Positions 33,930 to 41,109 of a stretch of DNA of 41,109 nt are shown piece after piece. The position numbers and the translations under genes are program-made. Every line of letters begins with the position of its first letter. Positions within the stretch are counted from its first letter, which is position 1. The stretch lies in assembly GCA_002410505.1 (NCBI GenBank), contig DHSO01000012.1, positions 31,243 through 72,351 on the forward strand, read 5' to 3'. The stretch is from Cloacimonetes bacterium UBA5284 (lineage in GTDB: Bacteria; Cloacimonadota; Cloacimonadia; Cloacimonadales; Cloacimonadaceae). The notes beneath the pieces were generated by a model. That model worked only from the letters and a program-made list of their open reading frames with translations. It did no database searches and was not told the DNA's origin.

Positions 33930-36578
33930 ATGAGCAAGCAAGCTGTGAATGCAAACCCGGATTTACCGCGCGATCTCTGTGAGTTGCTGGATTGTAACTC
34001 CTTACAGAGTTTGATGGACGATTTGTTCGATATCACGGGTTTTTCACTGTCCATAATAGACTTGGATAACAATGTATTGGTGCGTACAAAATGGCAGGAT
34101 CTCTGCGCGTTGTTCCATGGTTCCACAGAACTCTGCGCGAATTTTTGTACGAAAGGCAAGTCCAGCTTTGACAAAAAAGTGTTGCCGGGTGAGTATAAGC
34201 TATATAAGTGTCCCAACAATTTATGGCTCGCCACTACTCCCTTATTGATCGGCGGAGAGCATCTTGCAAATCTATATTTCGGGCAGTTTCTGTTTGGTGA
34301 AGACGAACCTGATGAAGCACTATTCCAAGCTCAAGCCCGGCAAAATGGATTCGATGAAAGACAATATATGGAAGCCTTTGCCAGGATCCCCCGCTACAAT
34401 CATGAAGAAGTGGCTCGAATCACAAGTTTCCTCACCAGATTTGCCGGGTTGATATCCGACATGAACTACAATCGCCACATGATGGAGCTGAACAGTGTGG
34501 AGCGTGAGAAGCTCCTGGACGCCTTGTCTTTACGTGGCATGGTTCTGGATCAGATAAGTGATAACGTGATCATCACAGATCTTGAGGGCAAGATAGTATA
34601 TATCAATGCTGCCGTAAGCGCATCTACCGGATATTGCAAAGAAGAATTATATGGCGAGCATATTAGGTCTCTGGGTGCGGAGCCGGGGTCTGACGCCAGT
34701 CATGAAGAGATCATAAAACAGACCCTGGCACAAGGTAGTTTTGAAGGAGTGCTGATCAATCGCTACAAGGACGGCAGCCTCCACTATATGGCACATAAAA
34801 CGAGGCTGGTGAAAGACGATCGAAACAAGCCCTTAGCGATGAGTTCCACTTCCAGAAATATCGATGACTACACCTTGCGACTGCGCCAGGCGGAGTTTCA
34901 GAGCAAAATCGATACCATGATGCAGAGCTTCAGTAAAAACATCATCACTTCTTCCAATACCGATTATAGTGAGATTTTGGATAAAGTATGTGTGGAATTT
35001 GGGCAATTACTGGATGTGGATCGTTGCACAATATTTTTCTTGAGTTCGAACAACATGGTGTTGAACAACGAACATGAATGGTGCCGGGATGGCATCACCC
35101 CTCACAAAGAAGACCTTCTGGGCATCCCATGCTCATTTTGTCCGAATGTGATGAATCAATTTCAGACAGACATGACTGTATCAATAACAGATCTCAGCGC
35201 TCTTGCGCGGGAATGGCGGTCGGACATCGAGGTGTTGGAACTCACGGAAGCTTATTCCTTATTGGCTTTCCCAGTCTTTGTACAAAACAACATGCGGGGC
35301 TTTTTGGCTTTTTCCACAGAGCGCAAAATCCGGGTCTGGACTCCTCGTGAACACAAGGTATTGATGATGGCGGCAAACCTGGTGTCCAACATATCCGAGC
35401 GCTCCGCCTTTGAGAGTGAATTGATCTTTGCCAAAGAAAAGGCTCAAGAAAGTGATCGGATCAAATCCACCTTTTTGGCCATCGTGAATCATGAACTGCG
35501 TACACCGCTGAACCACATCATGGGCTACACTCAATTGCTGCAAGGCAATCCCGATGAGCAGGACAGAACTGCATATGTGGCAAACATCTATCAGAGCGGA
35601 CTGAAGCTGCAAAGAATCATCAAGAGCATCTTTGATCTTTCAGTTAGTGAATCGTCTCAGATAATCCCTCAACCAAAGATGTTTGATCTGCATGATCACT
35701 TTGAGGATAATCTGCGGGAATTACGCTCACTTCTGCGCACATCCGGGAAAAATCACGACATCCATTTGAAATTCACTCTGGACCAAAGCCTCGAACGGGT
35801 GCAAGCCTATGCCGATGAAAGCAAGATCAATGTGATACTACACAATCTATTCAGCAACGCCATAAAGTTCACCGAGAGCGGAAGCATCGAATTTGGCTGT
35901 GAATCCATCTCTTCGGAGATGCTGCGCTATTGGGTAAAGGATACGGGCATGGGCATAGCTCAGGACCTAGGTAATGAAGTCTTCGGAAATTTCTACCAAG
36001 TGGAAGACTCCTCTGTGCGCAAACACGAAGGCATAGGCATCGGACTGGCGATCTGCCAGAAACTCACCGAAATCCTGGGGGGACGGCTGTATCTGGAGTC
36101 CAATCCCGGCAGCGGCAGTACCTTTTATTTTGAATTGCCCTTACACATGAAAAACCTGCAAGTGATGAAGAATACCGGCAGAAACGGAAGTGACTTGAAT
36201 CTGGAAAATTACCATGTGCTGGTGGTGGACGACGATAAGAGCATTGTGTTCTTGTTCCGCCATTATCTGGAGCGCACCGGAGCATTCATTCACAGTGCCG
36301 GAGATGGCGAGGAAGCTCTGGATGTGGCCGAAAACCTCCCCCTGGGCAGCATCATCATCCTGGATCTGCAGATGCCGGTGCTGGATGGTTATGCCACCAT
36401 GGACAGGATCAAGCAAAGCCGTCCCGATCTGAAACTCATTGCTTTGTCTGGATTGATCGAAGAAAGCGACTACCCTTCAATCAGGCGCAGCGGATTCGAT
36501 GAGGTGCTTTCCAAACCTGTAAAGAAAGAAACACTGTTTCAAGTGATCGGAAACCTGTTGCAAGGAAGTTCCTTGTAA
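33930..36578 (+). CDS. Hybrid sensor histidine kinase: PocR-PAS-GAF-HisKA-HATPase-REC
   Basis: 882 residues with no membrane segment, so probably cytoplasmic. Residues about 10-185 form a PocR ligand-binding domain (WQDLCALFHGSTELCANFC, KLYKCPNNLWLATTPLLIGG, ANLYFGQFLFGEDE) with the family's conserved cysteines. A PAS domain follows (about 205-325, VIITDLEGKIVYINAAVSAS), then GAF (about 345-500). HisKA has phospho-acceptor His521 in VNHELRTPLNHIMGY. The ATPase motifs are N-box NLFSNAIKFTESG, VKDTGMGIA and GIGIGLAICQKL. The receiver at the end has Asp812 in ILDLQMPVLDGYATM and SKPVK. PocR domains in other systems sense small molecules such as 1,2-propanediol. The start has an AGAGGAG unusually far away (15 bases), and an in-frame stop at 33915 excludes an earlier start. 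It is followed after 133 bp by a molybdenum hydroxylase operon. Confidence 0.93.
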   Translation: MSKQAVNANPDLPRDLCELLDCNSLQSLMDDLFDITGFSLSIIDLDNNVLVRTKWQDLCALFHGSTELCANFCTKGKSSFDKKVLPGEYKLYKCPNNLWLATTPLLIGGEHLANLYFGQFLFGEDEPDEALFQAQARQNGFDERQYMEAFARIPRYNHEEVARITSFLTRFAGLISDMNYNRHMMELNSVEREKLLDALSLRGMVLDQISDNVIITDLEGKIVYINAAVSASTGYCKEELYGEHIRSLGAEPGSDASHEEIIKQTLAQGSFEGVLINRYKDGSLHYMAHKTRLVKDDRNKPLAMSSTSRNIDDYTLRLRQAEFQSKIDTMMQSFSKNIITSSNTDYSEILDKVCVEFGQLLDVDRCTIFFLSSNNMVLNNEHEWCRDGITPHKEDLLGIPCSFCPNVMNQFQTDMTVSITDLSALAREWRSDIEVLELTEAYSLLAFPVFVQNNMRGFLAFSTERKIRVWTPREHKVLMMAANLVSNISERSAFESELIFAKEKAQESDRIKSTFLAIVNHELRTPLNHIMGYTQLLQGNPDEQDRTAYVANIYQSGLKLQRIIKSIFDLSVSESSQIIPQPKMFDLHDHFEDNLRELRSLLRTSGKNHDIHLKFTLDQSLERVQAYADESKINVILHNLFSNAIKFTESGSIEFGCESISSEMLRYWVKDTGMGIAQDLGNEVFGNFYQVEDSSVRKHEGIGIGLAICQKLTEILGGRLYLESNPGSGSTFYFELPLHMKNLQVMKNTGRNGSDLNLENYHVLVVDDDKSIVFLFRHYLERTGAFIHSAGDGEEALDVAENLPLGSIIILDLQMPVLDGYATMDRIKQSRPDLKLIALSGLIEESDYPSIRRSGFDEVLSKPVKKETLFQVIGNLLQGSSL

Positions 36579-36634
36579 CCATCCGGACCACAGATTCCCC
36601 GGATCAGCATCATAGCCAGCCTTGTCTATAGCGT

Positions 36635-36646
36635 GGATTGCAATCC
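36635..36646. promoter_or_regulatory. 12-bp perfect palindrome upstream of the molybdenum hydroxylase genes
   Basis: GGATTGCAATCC is a perfect 12-bp palindrome 65 bp before the ATG of the xanthine-dehydrogenase-like operon, in the 133-bp gap after the kinase gene. The position suits an operator. Short palindromes also occur by chance, so this is tentative. Confidence 0.35.
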
Positions 36647-36711
36647 GGCCATAGCAAAATAAATCTTTACAGGATAGCCATGCTTTCTACAGTTTCTCCA
36701 GAGGTAGAATT

Positions 36712-38169
36712 ATGGATAAAACTCAAAACAGCGGCGTGGAATACAGCTTCAACGAAATCGTATATTTCTTGAACGGGACAAAACAAAGCGCCATTTTGCC
36801 CCCCGACCTCACTACATTGGAGATGCTGCACCACAAGCTGCATATGTATGGCACCAAATGTAGCTGCAATGAAGGTGATTGCGGAGCTTGTACAGTGGTG
36901 ATTTCTTACCCTCAGGAAGGCACCATAGTGTATGAGGCAATCAATTCCTGCCTCTATCCGGCAGTAAAACTGCATGGCAAACATCTAATCACAATCGAAG
37001 GATTGGGTAGTCCTGAAAACCTGCATCCGATCCAGCAAGCATTGCTGGAGCATCATGGCACGCAATGCGGTTACTGTACTCCCGGTTTTGTAATGAGTCT
37101 CTTCGCGCTATTGGCCTCCATCAGCCACCCAAACATGGAAAACATTATGGCCGCCCTGGAAGGGAACCTGTGCCGTTGTACCGGTTACCAATCCATCCTG
37201 GACGCGGCACAGGAACTAAGCAAAGATCACGATCCCGCAACGATTGTACCTGCCTGGTGCAGAGCCATTGAAGCGCAACTATTTAGCTTCAATGAAAAAA
37301 CGACAGTCCGCGCTCAAGTATCAAACTCACTATTCAAGATCGATAAGTATCTGCAAGTCGAGAATTGCCGGGAATTGGCGCAGTTGCTGTCCACACATCC
37401 CAATGCCACACTGATTGCCGGCGGCACGGATGTGATGGTGCAAGTAAATATTGCCCGGCGCCACTTTCCATGCTTGATCGACATTTGTGGGATTGCGGAG
37501 CTGAAAAACATCCGGTTGAAAAGAGATGGCATCCACATCGGAGCGGCGGTTACTTATAGCCGTATTATGGATTCTGGCATCATCAAAACGGATTTGCCCG
37601 CTCTGATTGAGATCTGTCGCCTGATTGCCGGCAAACAAATCCGCAATTCGGGCACTTTGGTAGGAAACATCGCAAACGCTTCACCGATTGGAGATAGTCT
37701 GCCTCTGCTACTGATCTACGAAACAAGGCTGGTATTGGCCTCAGAGCAAGGTGAGCGCGAGCTGGCTCTGCGGGATTTTTTCGTTGAGTATCGAAAAACA
37801 GCTTTGCAAACAGGAGAATATATCAAAGAGATCATCATCAATCGCCCTTTCCAAGATACTTTTATTGCCTGCCTCAAAACAGCAAAGCGGAAATCTGTAG
37901 ACATCTCTGCCATTTCGTCCGCCATCCGTATCGACAGGCAGCCTGAAGCACGTGCGATGTTGGCTCTGGGAGGTGTGGCCGCTACTCCCGTAATCAGCAA
38001 GACCTTCACCACACTATGGGCCTCAATGGCGGAAAAAGATTGGCAGCAATTGGCAGAAAAGGTGGCAGCCGAATTCAGTCCCCTCGCCGATGTGCGAGGT
38101 AGCGCAGAATATCGCAAACAGATGATTATAAACCACATTCTGCAATATGGGGAGGCTTACAATGGCTAA
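36712..38169 (+). CDS. xdhA: Xanthine dehydrogenase-family small subunit (2Fe-2S plus FAD domains)
   Basis: 485 residues. The N-terminal part binds two 2Fe-2S clusters: a ferredoxin-type set (Cys52, Cys57, Cys60 in CSCNEGDCGAC, plus Cys in NSCLYPA) and the second set CGYCTPG and CRCTGY. From about residue 215 a FAD-binding domain of the CO dehydrogenase/xanthine oxidase type follows (LIAGGTDVMVQ, IHIGAAVTYSRI, IRNSGTLVGNIANASPIGDS). The fused layout matches bacterial XdhA. It passes electrons from the molybdenum subunit to an acceptor. AGAGG at 36699-36703 precedes the ATG. The stop overlaps the next gene. The substrate is likely a purine or another N-heterocycle or aldehyde; this domain does not tell which. 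Confidence 0.92.
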   Translation: MDKTQNSGVEYSFNEIVYFLNGTKQSAILPPDLTTLEMLHHKLHMYGTKCSCNEGDCGACTVVISYPQEGTIVYEAINSCLYPAVKLHGKHLITIEGLGSPENLHPIQQALLEHHGTQCGYCTPGFVMSLFALLASISHPNMENIMAALEGNLCRCTGYQSILDAAQELSKDHDPATIVPAWCRAIEAQLFSFNEKTTVRAQVSNSLFKIDKYLQVENCRELAQLLSTHPNATLIAGGTDVMVQVNIARRHFPCLIDICGIAELKNIRLKRDGIHIGAAVTYSRIMDSGIIKTDLPALIEICRLIAGKQIRNSGTLVGNIANASPIGDSLPLLLIYETRLVLASEQGERELALRDFFVEYRKTALQTGEYIKEIIINRPFQDTFIACLKTAKRKSVDISAISSAIRIDRQPEARAMLALGGVAATPVISKTFTTLWASMAEKDWQQLAEKVAAEFSPLADVRGSAEYRKQMIINHILQYGEAYNG

Positions 38170-40429
38170 ATTGCCCTGGCATATAAACGGTAAGCTGCAC
38201 GTGAGCGGTCGCTCGGGCTTCATCGGCGACGAAGCAGCATTGCAAGGCATGCTGCATGCTAAGTTCTTTTTCTCCCCCATTGCTCACGCTCGCTTGATCT
38301 CTCTGGATATCTCTGCCGCACAAGCGTTTCCGGGAGTTCACTCTGTGATAACTGCCAAAGACATCACCGGTGAAAACATGATCGGTCATGTAATCAAAGA
38401 TGAACCCCTCTTTCCCCAAAGCGAGATCATGTATCTATATCAGCCTCTGGCCATGGTGCTGGCGGAGGATGAGAGCATAGCGGAAGCGGCTGCCGGCTTG
38501 ATCAAAGCCGAATACGAAGAATTGCCGGCCATCCTGGAGATTGAGGAAGCTGAAGCCACAAAGCAGTGGTATATCCCGGAACGCAAAATTGAAAGCGGTG
38601 ATGTGCGGGGGACGCTTGCCCGCAGTACTCATACTCTGCAAGGCAGCAGCTACAGCGGCGGGCAGGAACACTTTTATATGGAAAGCCAGCGGGTGCGCGC
38701 CATCCCTACCGATCACGAGCTTATACACCTCTTATGTGCAACGCAAAGTACTATGGAGGTGCAGGAAGTGGCCTCTGCCGTATTGGGCATCCCCGCCCAT
38801 CGTATCGCGGTGGAAGTGCCGCGTCTGGGCGGAGCCTTTGGAGGCAAAGAGCGCGCGGCAACAATCTGGGCAAGCATGGCTGCACTGGGAGCTTATCTGA
38901 GTGGCAGGCCGGTGCAGATATTGTTGAGCCGGGACGAAGACATGCACGCCACCGGAAAACGGCATCCCTTCAAGAGCAATTGGCAAGTTGGTTTTGATGC
39001 CGATGGCATGATAGAAGCTTGGGATATCGAACTGATGTGTAACGGCGGAGCATACGCGGATCTTTCCATCGCCATATTGGAACGTGCCATGTTCCACGCA
39101 GAAAACATCTACCACATTCCCAATACACGCATCCGGGGCCGCGCCTGTCGCACCAATCTTCCCCCCAATACCGCTTTTCGGGGCTTTGGCGGTCCACAAG
39201 GCATCTTTGTGATAGAATCCGTAATCGAAGAAATCGCCGCTTATCTGGGCAAAGATCCGCTTGAGATCCGCAAATTGAACGCCTATCATGACGGCGATAA
39301 AGCACCTTATGGACAGACAATCACCGAAGCAAGCGCGCGAAACATGCTGAAACTGGTGGCGGAAAACGCCGGCTATACCGAAATGCGCGCGGAGATAGAC
39401 GCACATAACAAGAAGAATAAGATTTTGAAACAGGGCCTGGGCATCATGCCGGTGAAATTTGGCATCTCCTTCACTACCGCATTTCTGAACCAGGGATCGG
39501 CACTGATATGGATATACATCGATGGCAGCGTGTCGGTGTCCACCGGTGGTATCGAGATGGGTCAGGAGCTCAATTCCAAGGTAGCTCTGGTGGTGGCAAA
39601 AGTTTTGGGCTTACCTTTCGAACAGATCAGGGTGGAATCATCACACACGCAACGCACAGGCAACGCTTCCCCTACTGCCGCTTCTACCGGGAGCGACATC
39701 AATGGAAACGCCGCCCGCATCGCCGCAGAGAGGCTAAAGAACAATCTGACACCAATCGCAATTATGCTGCTGAAAGAACGCTTCGGTGTAGATATCCCGG
39801 AACCTGTTTTCGAGGACGGCAAAGTGTCGGCGCCGGATAAGAGCGAGTATGCCATCAATTTCAAAGAATTGGTACAACGCGCTCATATGGAGCGCGTCGC
39901 GCTGGGATCCTACGGCTATTATGCCACACCGGATCTTTATTTTGACCGTGATATGGGAAAAGGACATCCCTTCCATTATTTTGTATACGGTGCAGCTATC
40001 GCCAGAGTGGAAATCAACACTCTTTCCGGCGAACATCGGCTGATCAGCACTCATATCGTACACGAAAACGGACAAAGCCTGCATCCGGAGATAGATAAAG
40101 GACAGGTAATGGGAGCCTTTATTCAGGGCATGGGCTGGTGTACTATGGAAGAATTGGTGGTGGATGCTAAAGGACGCTATCTGAGTGGAAATCCCAGCAC
40201 ATACAAGATACCGGGAATTCGGGATCTGCCGGAGTATCTGGATCTGCAATTGATCCCCGCCCGGTCCCGGGAAGCCAGTGTGTTTGGTTCCAAAGCGGTA
40301 GGCGAGCCACCCTTTATCTATGGGATGGCGGTGTTTTTTGCTTTACAGGATGCCCTTAGAGCCTCAAGATCGGGTGCCAAACTCCATTTCCCCGCTACCC
40401 CTGAATCCATTATTATGGCACTGGCTTAG
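38162..40429 (+). CDS. xdhB: Xanthine dehydrogenase-family molybdenum-binding large subunit
   Basis: 755 residues from ATG 38162, six bases after GGGGAGG (38149-38155) and overlapping the small-subunit stop by eight bases; the frame is open to 38147 but that start lacks a site. Family landmarks are SGGQEHFYMESQ, the glycine loop LGGAFGGKE, TAFRGFGGPQG, GGIEMGQELNSK, PTAASTGSDINGNA, and active-site Glu715 in SKAVGEPPFIYG. These bind molybdopterin cytosine dinucleotide and the catalytic molybdenum. The pattern fits XdhB-type hydroxylases of purines. No XdhC, MocA or cofactor-insertion gene is in the window, so maturation genes must lie elsewhere. The PocR kinase just upstream could sense its substrate. 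Confidence 0.93.
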   Translation: MAKLPWHINGKLHVSGRSGFIGDEAALQGMLHAKFFFSPIAHARLISLDISAAQAFPGVHSVITAKDITGENMIGHVIKDEPLFPQSEIMYLYQPLAMVLAEDESIAEAAAGLIKAEYEELPAILEIEEAEATKQWYIPERKIESGDVRGTLARSTHTLQGSSYSGGQEHFYMESQRVRAIPTDHELIHLLCATQSTMEVQEVASAVLGIPAHRIAVEVPRLGGAFGGKERAATIWASMAALGAYLSGRPVQILLSRDEDMHATGKRHPFKSNWQVGFDADGMIEAWDIELMCNGGAYADLSIAILERAMFHAENIYHIPNTRIRGRACRTNLPPNTAFRGFGGPQGIFVIESVIEEIAAYLGKDPLEIRKLNAYHDGDKAPYGQTITEASARNMLKLVAENAGYTEMRAEIDAHNKKNKILKQGLGIMPVKFGISFTTAFLNQGSALIWIYIDGSVSVSTGGIEMGQELNSKVALVVAKVLGLPFEQIRVESSHTQRTGNASPTAASTGSDINGNAARIAAERLKNNLTPIAIMLLKERFGVDIPEPVFEDGKVSAPDKSEYAINFKELVQRAHMERVALGSYGYYATPDLYFDRDMGKGHPFHYFVYGAAIARVEINTLSGEHRLISTHIVHENGQSLHPEIDKGQVMGAFIQGMGWCTMEELVVDAKGRYLSGNPSTYKIPGIRDLPEYLDLQLIPARSREASVFGSKAVGEPPFIYGMAVFFALQDALRASRSGAKLHFPATPESIIMALA

Positions 40430-40604
40430 CTAAGCCCTACACCCGGGATCAACAGAATTCAATAGCTCTGGCGAGTATTGCTTGAGCTTTATGCGCTGAT
40501 CTTATGAACTGTATGGTGGAAAACCCGGATAATGCAGTAGCCTTCGGCCATCAAACACCAAAAAATCAAAGACCCCAAAAAATGAACTTTTTTTAGAATC
40601 CAGG
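40430..40604. other. Non-coding spacer after the hydroxylase operon
   Basis: No gene supported. A-rich, with a T-run at about 40588-40594 but no clear stem before it. It leads directly into copy C of the dispersed palindrome. Confidence 0.55.
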
Positions 40605-40722
40605 TGTCAGCTCTGTAGACAGTGTTAATCAAGTGGTCATCAAGCGTTCATCAAGCGTTAATTGTTAACGCTTGATGAACGCTTGATAAAGAAGTGATGA
40701 ACGCCGTCAATACAGGGTGAAA
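40605..40722 (+). repeat. Dispersed palindromic repeat, copy C (complete)
   Basis: About 118 bp. The centre is a perfect 23-bp inverted repeat: 40639-40661 pairs with 40665-40687 around loop TTG. Each arm consists of 11-bp units close to CGCTTGATGAA. The left end is TGTCAGCTCTGTAGACAG, identical to copy B. The right end carries GAAGTGATGAACGCC and a CAGGGTGAA tail shared with copies A and B. No coding capacity. Confidence 0.9.
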
Positions 40723-40740
40723 TTGGGTATTTTCTCTGGT

Positions 40741-40785
40741 CTTTAGTGGTCTAAAGCGACATAAGGCCATGAGACATAAGGCCAT
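40741..40785. repeat. Small hairpin followed by two 12-bp direct repeats
   Basis: CTTTAG-TGGT-CTAAAG (40741-40756) is a perfect stem. ACATAAGGCCAT then occurs at 40759-40770 and 40774-40785 at a 15-bp period. No gene overlaps them. Confidence 0.7.
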
Positions 40786-40813
40786 AAGGCTATTTAGTGA
40801 GCTAAATCGGGCT

Positions 40814-40844
40814 CCCCAAAAACGAAAAGCGCTAGTTTTTGGGG
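40814..40844. repeat. Perfect 10-bp hairpin
   Basis: CCCCAAAAAC (40814-40823) pairs with GTTTTTGGGG (40835-40844) around 11 bases. No T tract follows, and the nearest gene ends nearly 400 bp upstream, so it is recorded as a structure rather than a terminator. Confidence 0.7.
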
Positions 40845-40901
40845 TAAAATAAACGAGATGCAAAGCGCTCACTTGTGCTTAGTTCGTAGTGCGTAGTTGG
40901 T

Positions 40902-41049
40902 GACGCTTACGCGTCGGTGGTATGGTGCTGCGCACCTGTTTATTAGTGCTGCTTGCTGTGGTTTGGGGGGCCCCCAAAATTGCGCAGCCATTTTGTGGGC
41001 TCGAGTAGATGCGGCTTCCAGCCGCATAATTGACGCCTCAGGAGAGGCG
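40902..41049. repeat. Cluster of four short perfect hairpins
   Basis: GACGC/GCGTC (40902-40915), GGTGC/GCACC (40924-40936), ATGCGGCT/AGCCGCAT (41009-41027) and CGCCTC/GAGGCG (41034-41049), with loops of three or four bases. They lie in a non-coding stretch between and around two direct repeats. An open frame on the minus strand across this region (72 codons) has no family resemblance and is not called. Confidence 0.7.
40967..40997 (+). repeat. Second dispersed repeat family, copy 1
   Basis: GGGGCCCCC followed by AAAATTGCGCAGCCATTTTGTG. The same sequence recurs at 41075-41107 with a two-base insertion after the C run. Internal CAAAAT/ATTTTG arms can pair around nine bases. Confidence 0.85.
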
Positions 41050-41074
41050 CAATAACGGGAACGTGCCGGGCACT

Positions 41075-41107
41075 GGGGCCCCCGCAAAATTGCGCAGCCA
41101 TTTTGTG
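41075..41107 (+). repeat. Second dispersed repeat family, copy 2 (at window end)
   Basis: Direct repeat of 40967-40997, differing only by an inserted GC. The window ends two bases after it, consistent with a contig that breaks in a multi-copy repeat. Confidence 0.85.
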
Positions 41108-41109
41108 CG

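Noticed and set aside
38732..39406. 224-codon open frame on the minus strand
   Set aside because: It is antisense to the molybdenum subunit across conserved motifs and shows no domain.
40869..41087. 72-codon minus-strand frame at the window end
   Set aside because: Its sequence is made of the hairpins and repeats of the tract; a protein is unlikely.

Overview
The window looks like a chromosomal segment of an anaerobic, amino-acid-fermenting Gram-negative bacterium, most probably a member of the Cloacimonadota (Candidatus Cloacimonas-like). This is an inference from gene content: large secreted multidomain proteases that end in type IX-like (FlgD-fold) sorting domains, a PorV/PorQ-type barrel, a CtfAB-type CoA-transferase, histidine ammonia-lyase and a xanthine-dehydrogenase-like enzyme, in roughly balanced base composition. 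I saw no rRNA, tRNA, CRISPR array, prophage or complete insertion sequence. Both window ends lie inside repeats, so this may be a whole contig broken at repeats.

Layout. 1-601 is non-coding and starts inside a palindromic dispersed repeat. 602-10351 (+) is a tight run: an M6-like metalloprotease-fold protein with a substituted catalytic motif, a PorV/PorQ-like outer-membrane protein, a 1408-residue subtilisin-like protease, and the GTPase HflX. 10461-15342 (-) is a pair: a C10 (streptopain-type) cysteine protease and a secreted protein that shares a domain with it. 15687-16998 (+) encodes both CoA-transferase subunits and ends at a strong terminator. 17074-18037 (-) encodes a short HIT protein and endonuclease III. 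Divergent from these, 18147-19927 (+) encodes an SRAP abasic-site protein followed by a response regulator/HD-GYP phosphodiesterase.

19928-20690 is a repeat-rich spacer (hairpin, 13-bp tandem repeats, second copy of the dispersed palindrome, a 17-bp palindrome, two 18-bp direct repeats at 22-bp period) that leads into hutH with a clear promoter. 20691-30884 (+) is hutH, a TPR lipoprotein, a small membrane protein, truA, hisS and mfd. 31062-33466 (-) is a coupled pair of GT-B glycosyltransferases. 33930-36578 (+) is a PocR-PAS-GAF hybrid histidine kinase, followed by a two-gene molybdenum hydroxylase of the xanthine dehydrogenase family (36712-40429). 40430-41109 is non-coding and holds the third palindrome copy, dense small hairpins and a second repeat family.

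Functional themes. One is extracellular protein breakdown (three protease-fold proteins plus a candidate secretion-system barrel) that could feed amino-acid fermentation (HutH, CoA-transferase). Another is handling of abasic DNA (Nth opposite SRAP, with Mfd further on). A third is a possible sensor/enzyme pairing of the PocR kinase with the molybdenum hydroxylase. The most unusual features not explained by genes are the dispersed palindromes built from 11-bp half-sites, whose three copies lie about 20.3 kb apart.
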